A stretch of 64,000 bases of DNA, from the NCBI GenBank assembly GCA_001898825.1, contig MKVK01000046.1:1-64000 (forward strand). Direction: 5' to 3'. The stretch is from Magnetospirillum sp. 64-120 (GTDB lineage: Bacteria > Pseudomonadota > Alphaproteobacteria > Rhodospirillales > Magnetospirillaceae). Shown here in pieces: positions 12,511 through 21,809 of the stretch (position 1 is the first letter of the stretch; the number at the start of each line of letters is the position of its first letter). The notes under the pieces were generated by a model. The model was given only the letters and a program-made list of their open reading frames with translations. It made no database searches and had not been told where the DNA came from. The position numbers were made by a program, and so were the translations under genes.

Positions 12511-14391
12511 ATGGCCTTCCCGCCCCAATTCCTGGATGAACTTCGCACCCGCGCCAACCTGGTTGGCGTGGTGTCGCGTCGGGTCAAGCTGGTGAAGAAA
12601 GGGCGGGAATTTCACGGCCTGTGCCCTTTCCACAACGAAAAAAGCCCCAGCTTCACCGTCAACGAGGAAAAGGGCTTTTTCCACTGCTTCGGCTGTGGGG
12701 CGCATGGCGACGCCATCGGCTTCGAAATGCGCGCCCATCACATGTCGTTCACCGAGGCGGTGGAGCGGCTGGCGGCCGAGTGCGGGCTGGAAGTCCCCAA
12801 GGCGACCCCCGAGGAACGCCGGGTCGAGGCCCGGCGCGCCTCGCTGCACGACGCCATGGAGGCGGCTTGTCAGTTCTTTGAACGGCAATTACGCGGCCCT
12901 GGCGGCAAGGAAGGCTTGGCCTATCTGCGGGGGCGCGGTCTGTCCGACGACACCATCGCCCGCTTTCGCCTGGGCTGGTCGCCCGATTCCCGCGAGGCGT
13001 TGAAAACCACCCTGATGAGCGATGCCTGCCCGGAAGCGCAGCTGATCGAGGTCGGTTTGCTGAAAAAGCCGGATAATGGCGGCGCCAGCTTCGATTTCTT
13101 CCGTGGCCGCGTCATGTTCCCGGTCACCGACCGCCGGGGCCGGGTGGTGGCTTTCGGCGCCCGCACCCTGGGTGACGGCCAGCCGAAATACCTGAACTCG
13201 CCCGACACGCCTTTGTTCCACAAGGGAAGCATGCTGTACGGCCAGGCCATGGCCCGCGAAACGGCGCGCGAACGCAATGTGGTGATGGCGGCCGAGGGGT
13301 ATATGGACGTCATCGCCCTGCATCAGGCCGGCTTCACCTTTGCGGTGGCGCCGTTGGGCACGGCGATGACCGAGGCGCAGATCGAGGAAATGTGGCGTCT
13401 GGCCGACGAACCCATCCTGTGCTTCGATGGCGACAATGCCGGCCAGCGCGCCATGGGCCGCGCCGCCGAGCGCGGACTGCCCATCCTGAAGCCGGGCAAG
13501 TCCCTGCGTTTCGCCGTGCTGCCCGCCCCCGAAGACCCCGATTCACTGATCAAGGCCAAGGGCGCGGCGGCCATGCAGGCGGTGCTGGACGCGGCGCAAC
13601 CGTTGTTCGACGTGGTGTGGCGGCTAGCCACCGACAACCGGCCGCTGGACACGCCCGAGCGTCGCGCCGCGCTGGAAAAAGAGCTGAAGGACAAGGCGTT
13701 CTCGATCGCTGACGAAACCGTCCGCTACCAGTACCTGCAGGCCTTCCGCGACAAGATGCGGGCGCTGAACCGGCCGGCCTGGACGCCCAGGCCGCAGGGC
13801 GGTGGCTATGGCGGCGGCAAGCGGGCCGAATTCAAGCGCCGTCCCGGCGATCCGCCGCTGCGCGGTCCCGACGGCCGTCTGCCGGGGGTCGGGCGGCCGC
13901 CGCCACCAGCCGCCGCCGACGATGCCACCTGGCTGAAAAAGGCCGAGGCCAAGCTGCTGTCGCTGTTGCTGTGGCATCCGCCGCTGTTGGAACAGGTCTT
14001 CGAAGCCCTGGGCGAGACCGGCTTTTCCGACAATAACCTTGACAATCTTCGTCAGGGGATTCTAAAGCACCTGCACATTGTTCACGACCTTGACTCGGAC
14101 CAGCTCTGCGCCCATCTACGGGCGGATGGGTTGGGCGCCGGGCTGGACGCGTTGATGGACAGCGATGAATTCAGGATCGGACGGGTCGACGCGATCACCG
14201 AAGCCAGGCAGCACTGGGATCGTCATTTCAAGCGCTACGCCTGGAAGAAGGGTTTGTCCGGCGATATCGGCCACGCCGCCCGTCAATTGGCGGAACATAT
14301 GTCGGCGGACGTTTTCGACCGCTTCGCCGCCTTGAAGGAAGTGGGCCGCGCCGTCGCCCAGGACGACGACGACAACGGTTCAGGGTTCTGA
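12511..14391 (+). CDS. dnaG: DNA primase
   Basis: 626 residues. The N-terminal CHC2 zinc finger shows [12 protein letters not shown] and [12 protein letters not shown] (about residues 37-72). The RNA-polymerase core and Toprim domain include [35 protein letters not shown] and [12 protein letters not shown] with the metal-binding acids. A Pro/Gly-rich linker at about 415-470 separates it from the C-terminal helicase-binding domain. It makes RNA primers for replication. GGGTAGGGC serves as ribosome binding site. It belongs to the yqeY-dnaG-rpoD macromolecular-synthesis group, and an attenuator-like hairpin follows it. Confidence 0.97.
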   Translation: MAFPPQFLDELRTRANLVGVVSRRVKLVKKGREFHGLCPFHNEKSPSFTVNEEKGFFHCFGCGAHGDAIGFEMRAHHMSFTEAVERLAAECGLEVPKATPEERRVEARRASLHDAMEAACQFFERQLRGPGGKEGLAYLRGRGLSDDTIARFRLGWSPDSREALKTTLMSDACPEAQLIEVGLLKKPDNGGASFDFFRGRVMFPVTDRRGRVVAFGARTLGDGQPKYLNSPDTPLFHKGSMLYGQAMARETARERNVVMAAEGYMDVIALHQAGFTFAVAPLGTAMTEAQIEEMWRLADEPILCFDGDNAGQRAMGRAAERGLPILKPGKSLRFAVLPAPEDPDSLIKAKGAAAMQAVLDAAQPLFDVVWRLATDNRPLDTPERRAALEKELKDKAFSIADETVRYQYLQAFRDKMRALNRPAWTPRPQGGGYGGGKRAEFKRRPGDPPLRGPDGRLPGVGRPPPPAAADDATWLKKAEAKLLSLLLWHPPLLEQVFEALGETGFSDNNLDNLRQGILKHLHIVHDLDSDQLCAHLRADGLGAGLDALMDSDEFRIGRVDAITEARQHWDRHFKRYAWKKGLSGDIGHAARQLAEHMSADVFDRFAALKEVGRAVAQDDDDNGSGF

Positions 14392-14400
14392 TATCTTCTC

Positions 14401-14442
14401 GCCCCGGCCCAACCCAAGGGGGGGATCGGGCAGGGGCTTTTT
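14401..14442 (+). terminator. Terminator or attenuator between dnaG and rpoD
   Basis: GCCCCGGCCC and GGGCAGGGGC can pair with one internal mismatch, followed by five T (14438-14442). In enteric bacteria a terminator between dnaG and rpoD lowers primase and sigma co-expression; a similar role here is inferred. Confidence 0.6.
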
Positions 14443-14464
14443 GCGCATTAGGAGCACCGGTTTT

Positions 14465-16459
14465 ATGGCGACCAAACCTCAGAATACGGCGGAAGTCAAC
14501 GAGAGCCAGGACGAGAACCTGGACGGTCCGCTGCTCGACGCGCTGGGCGTCGCCGTCAAGAAAATGGTCACCCGCGGCCGCGAGCGCGGATACGTGACCT
14601 ATGACGAACTGAACGCTGCCCTGCCGCCCGACGAAGTGTCGTCGGAACAGATCGAAGACACCATGGCCATGCTGTCCGAAATGGGCATCAACGTGGTGGA
14701 AAGCGAAGAAACCGACGAAGCCGCCTCGCCGGAAGCCGAGGAAGAGGAAACCGAATCCAGTTCCGGCGCCGGCAACGTCGACGAAGAGGATTTGGGCCGC
14801 ACCGACGACCCCGTGCGCATGTATCTGCGCGAAATGGGCTCGGTGGAACTGCTGAGCCGCGAAGGCGAAATCGCCATCGCCAAGCGCATCGAAGCCGGCC
14901 GCGAGATGATGATCGGCGGCATCTGCGAAAGCCCGCTGACCATCCGCGCCGTCATCGAATGGCACGACGCCCTGCAGCAGGGCCGCATGCTGCTGCGCGA
15001 CATCATCGACCTGGACGCCACCTATGGCGCCGGCCTCAGCGAAGAGGAAATGGAAGCCGAAGTCGCCGAGGACGCGGAAGAGGCTGAGGCCAAAACCGAG
15101 GACGAAGCCGCCGAAGGCGAGGAAGGCGAGCGCGAAGGCGAAGCCGGCGAGAACGGCGAAGGTGGCGAGGGCGAAGGCGAGGGGGAAGAGAACTCCATCT
15201 CGCTGGCCGCCATGGAAGCCGCGCTGATGCCGCAGGTTCTGGAAACCTTCGAAGCCATCGCCGCCACCTTCCTGAAGATGGAAAAGGCCCAAAAGGACCG
15301 CATGGCGGCGTTGTCCAAGGGCGAGAACGTGTCGGCGGCGCTTGAGAAGAAGTACGACAAGCTGAAGGCGGAAATGGTCCGCCTGATGGAAGACGTGCAT
15401 CTGAACAACGCCCGCATCGAGCAGCTGGTCGAACAGATGAACGGCCTCAACAAGCGGCTGATGGGCATGGAAGGCCGTCTGCTGCGTCTGGCCGAATCGT
15501 GCAAGGTCAAGCGCCAGGACTTCCTGGACAGCTATTTCGGCTCGGAACTGGACCCCAACTGGCTGGAAACCGTGGGTGTCAAGTCCAAGCAGTGGAAGGA
15601 CTTCTCGGAAAAGCACAAGCGCGACGTCACCGACCTGCGCACCCAGATCGGCGTGGTCTCGGCCGAAGCCGGCCTGCCCATCACCGAATTCCGCCGCATC
15701 ATCCAGACCGTGCAGCGCGGCGAGCGCGAGGCCAGCAAGGCCAAGAAGGAAATGATCGAGGCCAACCTGCGCCTGGTCATCTCGATCGCCAAGAAGTACA
15801 CCAATCGCGGCCTGCAGTTCCTGGACCTGATCCAGGAAGGCAACATCGGCCTGATGAAGGCGGTGGACAAGTTCGAATACCGTCGCGGCTACAAGTTCTC
15901 GACCTACGCCACCTGGTGGATCCGTCAGGCCATCACCCGGTCCATCGCCGACCAGGCGCGCACCATCCGTATCCCGGTGCACATGATCGAGACCATCAAC
16001 AAGCTGGTCCGCACCTCGCGCCAGATGCTGCACGAGATCGGCCGCGAGCCGACCCCGGAAGAACTGGCGGAAAAGCTCAGCATGCCCCTGGAAAAGGTGC
16101 GCAAGGTGCTGAAGATCGCCAAGGAACCCATTTCCTTGGAAACCCCCATCGGCGACGAGGAAGACAGCCATCTGGGCGACTTCATCGAGGACAAGAACGC
16201 CGTCCTGCCGCTGGATGCCGCGATCCAGGCGAACTTGCGCGAAACCACCACCCGGGTGCTGTCCAGCCTGACGCCGCGTGAAGAACGTGTGCTGCGCATG
16301 CGCTTCGGCATCGGCATGAACACCGACCACACCCTGGAAGAAGTGGGGCAGCAGTTCAGCGTCACCCGCGAACGTATCCGTCAGATCGAAGCCAAGGCGC
16401 TCCGGAAGCTCAAGCACCCGTCGCGAAGCCGCAAGCTGCGCAGCTTCCTCGACACCTAG
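14465..16459 (+). CDS. rpoD: Primary sigma factor RpoD (sigma-70)
   Basis: 664 residues from ATG 14465, which follows AGGAG at 14450. Region 1.1 is at the N-terminus, then region 1.2 ([22 protein letters not shown]). A long non-conserved region follows, then region 2 ([40 protein letters not shown]), region 3 ([20 protein letters not shown]) and region 4 ([35 protein letters not shown]). Residues about 193-243 of the non-conserved region are almost purely Glu/Gly/Ala. A strong terminator follows. Confidence 0.98.
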   Translation: MATKPQNTAEVNESQDENLDGPLLDALGVAVKKMVTRGRERGYVTYDELNAALPPDEVSSEQIEDTMAMLSEMGINVVESEETDEAASPEAEEEETESSSGAGNVDEEDLGRTDDPVRMYLREMGSVELLSREGEIAIAKRIEAGREMMIGGICESPLTIRAVIEWHDALQQGRMLLRDIIDLDATYGAGLSEEEMEAEVAEDAEEAEAKTEDEAAEGEEGEREGEAGENGEGGEGEGEGEENSISLAAMEAALMPQVLETFEAIAATFLKMEKAQKDRMAALSKGENVSAALEKKYDKLKAEMVRLMEDVHLNNARIEQLVEQMNGLNKRLMGMEGRLLRLAESCKVKRQDFLDSYFGSELDPNWLETVGVKSKQWKDFSEKHKRDVTDLRTQIGVVSAEAGLPITEFRRIIQTVQRGEREASKAKKEMIEANLRLVISIAKKYTNRGLQFLDLIQEGNIGLMKAVDKFEYRRGYKFSTYATWWIRQAITRSIADQARTIRIPVHMIETINKLVRTSRQMLHEIGREPTPEELAEKLSMPLEKVRKVLKIAKEPISLETPIGDEEDSHLGDFIEDKNAVLPLDAAIQANLRETTTRVLSSLTPREERVLRMRFGIGMNTDHTLEEVGQQFSVTRERIRQIEAKALRKLKHPSRSRKLRSFLDT

Positions 16460-16476
16460 GGTCTTTTCGGTTATTG

Positions 16477-16515
16477 AAAAAGCCCCCCACCCGTCCTGCG
16501 GGTGGGGGGCTTTTC
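16477..16515 (+). terminator. Rho-independent terminator after rpoD
   Basis: A 15-bp stem (AAAAGCCCCCCACCC with GGGTGGGGGGCTTTT) has a short loop and TTTTC at its end. It ends only about 8 bp before the tRNA gene. Confidence 0.9.
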
Positions 16516-16522
16516 TTCGGTG

Positions 16523-16598
16523 GGGCCTGTAGCTCAATGGTTAGAGCCGGCCGCTCATAACGGTCTGGTTGCAGGTTCGAGTCCTGCCGGGCCCACCA
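16523..16598 (+). tRNA. tRNA-Ile2 (anticodon CAU, to be lysidinylated)
   Basis: A 76-nt cloverleaf. The acceptor GGGCCTG pairs with CGGGCCC and encoded ACCA follows. The D-arm is GCTC...GAGC, the anticodon stem GGCCG/CGGTC has loop CTCATAA, and the T-stem is GCAGG/CCTGC. The CAU anticodon alone allows Met or Ile2. C4-G69 and C5-G68 in the acceptor stem are features recognised by the lysidine synthase TilS, so Ile2 is preferred over elongator Met. Its 3' half is the attachment site of the adjoining islands. No separate promoter fits in the roughly 8 bp between the rpoD terminator and the gene. Confidence 0.85.
16550..16598 (+). other. attL of island A (3' half of tRNA-Ile2)
   Basis: These 49 bp recur with 43 identities at 32488-32536, beyond the integrase at the other end of island A. 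The last 18 bp also recur with 2 changes at 44203-44220. The tRNA itself stays intact, as is usual for integration at a tRNA 3' end. Confidence 0.75.
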
Positions 16599-16645
16599 CT
16601 CTTTTCAATGGCTTAGCGTACGACTTCCCGCCAGCGCCTCGTTCC

Positions 16646-16664
16646 GTAAGTGCTCTGTAAGTGC
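16646..16664 (+). repeat. Putative integrase arm-type repeats, left end of island A
   Basis: GTAAGTGC occurs at 16646-16653 and 16657-16664, preceded by CC. The same doublet with the same 11-bp period occurs at 32330-32348 in front of the integrase. The rest of 16599-16806 shows no gene. An inverted element TGCTCT...AGAGCA overlaps the doublet. Confidence 0.55.
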
Positions 16665-16806
16665 AGAGCACTTGGGCGAACCCACGCGACGCGGCACGAA
16701 TTCCTGCGGACAGTCTTGGCCCTTCCATTGCCTCAAAGCGCGGTCATACTATCGGTCGATCCAGTGTTCTGAAGGCCAGAACGCAGAAAAATGGGAAGCC
16801 GAAGCC

Positions 16807-17901
16807 ATGGCAACGAAGATAGCTGTCATCGGATCACGCCGGTTTAGCCGTCCCGATCTGGTCGAGGATTTCATTGCCGGGCGAAGCAGCGACGATACCG
16901 TGATTTCCGGCGGGGCTCCGGGGGTCGATACCATGGCTGCGGAAGCCGCCCACCGGCAAAACCTCCGCTCCATTGTCTTTACCGCCGACTGGGACAGCCA
17001 TGGTCGCTCCGCAGGTCCGATGCGCAATCTTCAGATCGTCGAGGCAGCTGATGAGGTGGTGGCGTTCTGGAATGGGACGAGCCGCGGCACGCTGAACACG
17101 GCGATACAAGCTCTGGCCGCAGGAAAATCGGCTACCGTGATCACCGAGGATGGGACGGCGCTAAAACTGTCCGCTGTCTTGAAGGCGGCGAAAGAACGCG
17201 GTGTGATCGCTTCCATTCGGGCGGCAGCCCCAGATAGCAATCCTGAAGAAGCGATTATCTTGGCCTCGCTGGCGCAGGCACAGGCGCCAAAGTGGCGAGG
17301 AGCCATCGGCGAAATCCGTGCCGTTTATGGCGCCGCACAACTTCTGGATGGCGTGCACCTGCTGGACACCCGGCCGCATGCTGACGGTTGGGGACGTTTC
17401 TTGCCTCGTCCTGAACGGGGAGACTTCGCCGAGTGGGTTCGCTGCAACGCAGTTGCCCAAGTGACTGGATCATCCGGAACCGGCGAGGCATTGGTTCATG
17501 TGAAAGCCCGTGAAGCCTATTCCTTCGCATGCCGGCCGTCCTTTGCCGGAGCGTCACTGGTCCGCATTGCGGACTACAATGGCCGCCTCCTGCTCAACGG
17601 CTTCCTTGGGGGGCGTTCCACAGAGCCACGCGTGGGAAGTCTGTTCCATGAGATTAGTCCCGACGAATGGGCGCAATTGCGTGAGCAGGTCACCAAGATG
17701 GGCCTATGGGAACAGGACAAAGCTGAAGCCCACCAGGGATTGGATGGTGAGGTTTGGACCTTTGAAGGCCTGGTGAATGGCCAACACCATTGCGTCACGC
17801 ATTGGAATCCACAGCTTCCTGCCATCCGGAAACTAGGCCAAATGTTCGTCAACCTCGCCAATGGTGGCAATGACGCCTCTTCCTCGGGCAATGCTCAGTA
17901 A
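16807..17901 (+). CDS. SLOG (DUF2493/YspA-type) domain protein with unknown C-terminal region
   Basis: 364 residues from ATG 16807. Residues 1-115 match the YspA/cpYpsA-related SLOG fold. The motifs are KIAVIGSRRFS, VISGGAPGVDTMAAEAA (nucleotide-binding loop), DWDSHGRSAGPMRNLQIV and ADEVVAFWNGTSRGT. SLOG domains bind nucleotide derivatives, and many are predicted sensors in bacterial conflict systems. Residues about 150-364 are not recognised. They contain a region rich in Trp, His and Gly (LDGEVWTFEGLVNGQHHCVT) and no membrane segment. It is the first gene inside island A, transcribed alone, with a small gene 63 bp downstream. Confidence 0.7.
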   Translation: MATKIAVIGSRRFSRPDLVEDFIAGRSSDDTVISGGAPGVDTMAAEAAHRQNLRSIVFTADWDSHGRSAGPMRNLQIVEAADEVVAFWNGTSRGTLNTAIQALAAGKSATVITEDGTALKLSAVLKAAKERGVIASIRAAAPDSNPEEAIILASLAQAQAPKWRGAIGEIRAVYGAAQLLDGVHLLDTRPHADGWGRFLPRPERGDFAEWVRCNAVAQVTGSSGTGEALVHVKAREAYSFACRPSFAGASLVRIADYNGRLLLNGFLGGRSTEPRVGSLFHEISPDEWAQLREQVTKMGLWEQDKAEAHQGLDGEVWTFEGLVNGQHHCVTHWNPQLPAIRKLGQMFVNLANGGNDASSSGNAQ

Positions 17902-17963
17902 GGGGAGCCGAACTCGGGTTTTGTCACCACCGACGGCAGAAAATTTAAGAAAGGCCCCCCCCA

Positions 17964-18167
17964 ATGAGCATCGACCTGAGTTTTCGTGAAGAGGGTCCCG
18001 CCTATGAACGGGCAAAGGCGGTGGCGGATGCCATGGGCCTCTCCATGCAAGACTATCTGCTGGCTTGCATTGCCGAAGGGCACAAATTGCTGCGAGCGCA
18101 ATACAGGCCGTCCAACGCTGATTTTGACATCCCTACCTTTGAGCGTTGGGGAATCCCCCTTGGATGA
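17964..18167 (+). CDS. Small hypothetical protein (67 aa)
   Basis: MSIDLSFREEGPAYERAKAV opens a helical, acidic-basic mixed product with no signal peptide or cysteine cluster apart from LLACIAEG. AAGAAAGG upstream may act as ribosome binding site. I do not recognise it. The size and the predicted strand-helix-helix start resemble small ribbon-helix-helix regulators, but this is weak. It follows the SLOG gene on the same strand and precedes the GGCAC repeat array. Confidence 0.45.
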   Translation: MSIDLSFREEGPAYERAKAVADAMGLSMQDYLLACIAEGHKLLRAQYRPSNADFDIPTFERWGIPLG

Positions 18168-18230
18168 AGGATGGGCGGCCACCCCCACCACTCGACGGGA
18201 CGTGACCTGGTCTTACTGCGCCGCTCTGGT

Positions 18231-18366
18231 GGCACGCTTGGCACTTTTAACGGCACGCGGGGTCGCACGTGAGAGGGAACGCATGGCACGTAGACGGCAC
18301 GCGCGGCACTCTGATGGCACACAAGGCGGCACGTTGGGCACACGAGGTCGCACGCGGGGTGGCACG
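18231..18366. repeat. Phased array of 12 GGCAC/CGCAC repeats
   Basis: GGCAC or CGCAC (usually followed by G) begins at 18231, 18240, 18252, 18264, 18285, 18296, 18305, 18316, 18328, 18337, 18349 and 18361. Spacings are 9-12 bp, with one gap of 21, which averages close to one helical turn. All copies face the same way. The mixed spacing argues against a coding repeat. The array lies between the small gene and the left 25-bp inverted repeat. It looks like a protein-binding array (iteron, partition or silencer site). Confidence 0.6.
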
Positions 18367-18391
18367 TGGAACTGTGACGTAACAAAATCGA

Positions 18392-18416
18392 TCACACCTG
18401 TGCATTGAAATGCTAA
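18392..18416 (+). repeat. Left copy of the 25-bp inverted repeat bracketing the restriction cassette
   Basis: The 25 bases starting TCACACCTGTGC and ending ATGCTAA are repeated perfectly in inverse orientation at 26911-26935. The left copy overlaps a 17-bp perfect palindrome at 18411-18427 (arms TGCTAAGA/TCTTAGCA around one A) that the right copy lacks. Confidence 0.85.
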
Positions 18417-18427
18417 GAATCTTAGCA

Positions 18428-18767
18428 CTCCTCTCAATCCGTTTCCTGCCGCCCCTTTCAAACCCACGAATCCGTAGCAAGTGAGGGTGTGTATGGTTGG
18501 TTTTGCAGATCGCCGAGGCTTCTCCCCGCCCAAGGAGGAGTATCCGAAGGCAGATCACCGGCCAGCCGTTGCGGTAATGGCAATCGGCGTATACGGTGGC
18601 CTGGAATTGAACGCGTCAGCGCGGATCTTTGCTTGCGGGGTAACGGGAAAAGGATAGAGCTGTTTACGGTTGACCGAGAGTCGTCGTCTATGGGCTTTTA
18701 ATGGTCACTCCTCTGCGTCGCATGTGACTTGACCAAATCCGCTCTCCCAAATCGACACACATAGGCA
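18428..18767. other. Long non-coding leader before hsdR
   Basis: About 340 bp. A 70-codon open frame at 18489-18701 has no ribosome binding site or recognisable product. TTGACC at about 18672 could be a -35 element but has no well-spaced -10. Nothing else is identified. Confidence 0.3.
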
Positions 18768-21700
18768 ATGAATATTTCCATGACAATGAATACAGCCGAG
18801 CGTGATCTTGAAGAGGAATTGATCGCAAAGCTGCGAGACCTCAAGTACGACTATCGTCCAGATATCCGCGACCGGGCCACGTTAGAAGAAAATTTCAGAA
18901 AGAAGTTTGAGCAACTGAATGGCGTCACTCTCACCGACGGCGAATTTAAACGCCTTCTGGCTGAAATCGTCACGTCGGATGTATTTTCCGCCGCGCGCAT
19001 CTTGCGCGAACGCAATGACTTCATCCGCGACGATGGGACGCCGCTGAATTATACGCTGGTCAATATCCGGGACTGGTGCAAGAACTCCTTCGAGGTGGTC
19101 AACCAGCTCCGCATCAACACGGCCAACAGCCACCATCGCTATGACGTCATTTTGCTGATCAACGGCGTGCCGGTCGTTCAGATTGAACTGAAGACCCTGG
19201 GCATAAGCCCGCGTCGTGCTATGGAGCAGATCGTCGAATATAAAAACGACCCTGGGAACGGCTACACGGAAACGATCCTGTGCTTTCTCCAGCTCTTCAT
19301 CGTCAGCAACCGTGATCGGACGTTTTATTTCGCGAACAATAATGCGCGCCATTTCGCCTTCAATGCCGAGGAGCGCTTTCTGCCGGTCTACGAGTTTGCC
19401 GATGTAAACAACAAAAAGATTGTTCACCTCACCAGCTTCGCCGAGATGTTCCTCGTCAAATGCACCCTCGGTCAGACGATCAGCCGCTACATGGTTCTGG
19501 TGGCAAGCGAGCAGAAGCTTTTGATGATGCGGCCGTATCAGGTCTACGCGGTGAAGGCGATTGTCGATTCCATCGCCCAGGATTGCGGCAACGGCTATAT
19601 CTGGCACACAACGGGCAGCGGCAAGACGCTCACCTCTTTCAAGGCGTCAACGCTGCTCAAGGACAATCCCAGCATCGAAAAATGCCTCTTCGTCGTGGAT
19701 CGCAAGGACCTTGATCGGCAGACACGTGAGGAGTTCAACAAGTTCCAAGAAGGTTGTGTCGAGGAAAACACCAACACCGCCTCCCTCGTCCGGCGCCTTG
19801 TCTCCGACGACCATGCCGACAAGGTCATCGTCTGCACGATCCAGAAACTTGGCCTGGCGCTGGATGAAAACAGCAAGCGCAACAAGCAGCGCAAGAAGGA
19901 CGGCAAGAAGAGCTTCAAGGAGCTGCTGGAACCCCTGCGTGACAAGCGCATCGCCTTTATCTTCGACGAATGCCATCGGTCGCAATTCGGCGAGAATCAT
20001 AAGGCCATCAAGGAGTTTTTTCCGCGCGCCCAGCTTTTCGGCTTCACCGGCACGCCCATCTTCGATCAGAACGCCGCTCAGCAGAAAATCGAAGACACAC
20101 AGGCCAGTATGAAGACGACGGAAGACCTCTTCCAGAAGCGCCTTCACACCTACACGATCACGCACGCCATCGAGGACGGAAACGTCCTTCGCTTCCATGT
20201 CGATTACTTCAAACCGCAAGGCAAGACCCTGCCCAAGCCGGGCGAGCCGCTGGCGAAGCGGGCGGTCATCGAGGCGATCCTGTCCAAGCATGATGCGGCC
20301 ACCGGTCAGCGCCGGTTCAATGCCCTGCTTGCCACGTCGTCGATCAATGACGCCATCGAATATCACGCCCTGTTCAAGACCATGCAGGCCGAGAAGCAGG
20401 CCGCCGACCCCAGCTTCCAGCCGCTGAACATCGCCTGCGTTTTCTCTCCGCCTGCCGAGGGCGATCCTGACGTGAAGCAGATTCAGGAAGATCTGCCGCA
20501 GGAGAAGGAGGACAATGCGGTCGAGCCGGAAAAGAAAAAGGAGGCCCTGAAGGCCATCCTGGCGGACTATAACGCCCACTACGGAACAAACCACAAGATC
20601 GGCGAATTCGACCTGTATTATCAGGACGTGCAGAAGCGCATCAAAGACCAGCAATGGCCAGAAGCTGACCTGCGGAAAGCCTATCCCAATCAACCGCACC
20701 ACAAGATCGACATCACCATCGTCGTCGACATGCTGCTGACGGGTTTTGACTCCAAATTCCTGAACACCCTGTATGTCGATAAGAACCTCAAGCATCACGG
20801 CCTGATCCAGGCCTTCTCGCGCACCAACCGCGTGCTGAACGCCACTAAGCCCTATGGCAACATCCTTGATTTCCGCCAGCAGCAAGGTGCGGTCGATGCT
20901 GCCATCGCCCTTTTCTCCGGCGAGGCAGCCGCCGAAAAGGCTCGCGAAATTTGGCTGGTGGACAAGGCACCCGTGGTGATTCAGAAGCTGGAAACCGCCG
21001 TCCAGAAACTGGATGCCTTCATGACGTCGCAGGGCCTCGACTGCGCCCCCGGCGCTGTGCCTAATCTTAAGGGTGATGCCGCCCGCGCGGCTTTCATCGA
21101 GCATTTCAAGGAGGTCCAGCGGCTCAAGACCCAGTTGGACCAATACACCGATTTGACGCCTGAAAACGCCGCCACCATCGAACAAATCCTGCCGCGCGAC
21201 AACCTTCTGGGCTTTCGCGGCGCCTATCTGGAAACCGCCCAGCGCCTGCGGGCGCAAGCTGGTAAGGGGGCGGACAAGCCGACGCCCGAAGCCGACCAGT
21301 TGGACTTCGAGTTCGTCCTCTTCGCCTCGGCCGTCATCGATTATGACTACATCATGGGTTTGATCGCCCGCTATTCCGAGGCAGGTCCCGGCAAGCAGAA
21401 GATGAGCCGCGAGGAACTGATCGGCCTGATCCAGTCCGATGCCAAGTTCATGGACGAGCGTGAGGATATCGCGGCCTATATCGCCACCCTGAAGGCGGGC
21501 GAGGGCCTCAGCGAAAAGGTCATCCGCGACGGTTACAGCCGCTTCAAGGCGGAAAAGAACGCGGCGGAACTGGCCGACATCGCAGGGAGGCACGGGCTGC
21601 CCACCGAGGCGCTGCAAGGCTTTGTCGACACCATCCTGCAACGCATGATCTTTGACGGCGAAGCGCTGACCGACCTGATGGAACCCCTTGGCCTGAACTG

Positions 21701-21809
21701 GAAGGCGCGACGGGTGAAAGAATTGGATTTGATGGCCGATTTGGTGCCGGTGCTGTTGAAGCGGGCCGGTGGGCGCGAGATTTCGGGGCTGAGCGCTTAT
21801 GAGCAGTAA
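18768..21809 (+). CDS. hsdR: Type I restriction enzyme, HsdR (R) subunit
   Basis: 1013 residues. The N-terminal PD-(D/E)XK nuclease is at about 120-145 (YDVILLIN ... QIELKT). The superfamily 2 helicase/translocase follows: Walker A WHTTGSGKT (about 278-286), DECH box FIFDECHRS (about 399), motif III FGFTGTPIF, and motifs V/VI VVDMLLTGFDSKFLNTLY and IQAFSRTNRVL. It translocates unmodified DNA and cuts at a distance, as part of an R2M2S complex. It is the first of four overlapping genes (hsdR-hsdS-X-hsdM), an unusual order since hsdM normally precedes hsdS. The start ATG 18768 has weak AGG upstream. Confidence 0.95.
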   Translation: MNISMTMNTAERDLEEELIAKLRDLKYDYRPDIRDRATLEENFRKKFEQLNGVTLTDGEFKRLLAEIVTSDVFSAARILRERNDFIRDDGTPLNYTLVNIRDWCKNSFEVVNQLRINTANSHHRYDVILLINGVPVVQIELKTLGISPRRAMEQIVEYKNDPGNGYTETILCFLQLFIVSNRDRTFYFANNNARHFAFNAEERFLPVYEFADVNNKKIVHLTSFAEMFLVKCTLGQTISRYMVLVASEQKLLMMRPYQVYAVKAIVDSIAQDCGNGYIWHTTGSGKTLTSFKASTLLKDNPSIEKCLFVVDRKDLDRQTREEFNKFQEGCVEENTNTASLVRRLVSDDHADKVIVCTIQKLGLALDENSKRNKQRKKDGKKSFKELLEPLRDKRIAFIFDECHRSQFGENHKAIKEFFPRAQLFGFTGTPIFDQNAAQQKIEDTQASMKTTEDLFQKRLHTYTITHAIEDGNVLRFHVDYFKPQGKTLPKPGEPLAKRAVIEAILSKHDAATGQRRFNALLATSSINDAIEYHALFKTMQAEKQAADPSFQPLNIACVFSPPAEGDPDVKQIQEDLPQEKEDNAVEPEKKKEALKAILADYNAHYGTNHKIGEFDLYYQDVQKRIKDQQWPEADLRKAYPNQPHHKIDITIVVDMLLTGFDSKFLNTLYVDKNLKHHGLIQAFSRTNRVLNATKPYGNILDFRQQQGAVDAAIALFSGEAAAEKAREIWLVDKAPVVIQKLETAVQKLDAFMTSQGLDCAPGAVPNLKGDAARAAFIEHFKEVQRLKTQLDQYTDLTPENAATIEQILPRDNLLGFRGAYLETAQRLRAQAGKGADKPTPEADQLDFEFVLFASAVIDYDYIMGLIARYSEAGPGKQKMSREELIGLIQSDAKFMDEREDIAAYIATLKAGEGLSEKVIRDGYSRFKAEKNAAELADIAGRHGLPTEALQGFVDTILQRMIFDGEALTDLMEPLGLNWKARRVKELDLMADLVPVLLKRAGGREISGLSAYEQ

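Noticed and set aside
14228-16537. 769-codon minus-strand open frame
   Set aside because: It is antisense to rpoD and the end of dnaG. The repetitive composition mirrors the acidic tract of RpoD.
18231-18366. CRISPR array
   Set aside because: The repeats are 5-6 bp with 4-7 bp gaps, far below CRISPR repeat and spacer sizes, and no cas gene is present.
18489-18701. 70-codon open frame in the hsdR leader
   Set aside because: It has no ribosome binding site, atypical composition and no recognisable feature. The stretch is better described as a non-coding leader.
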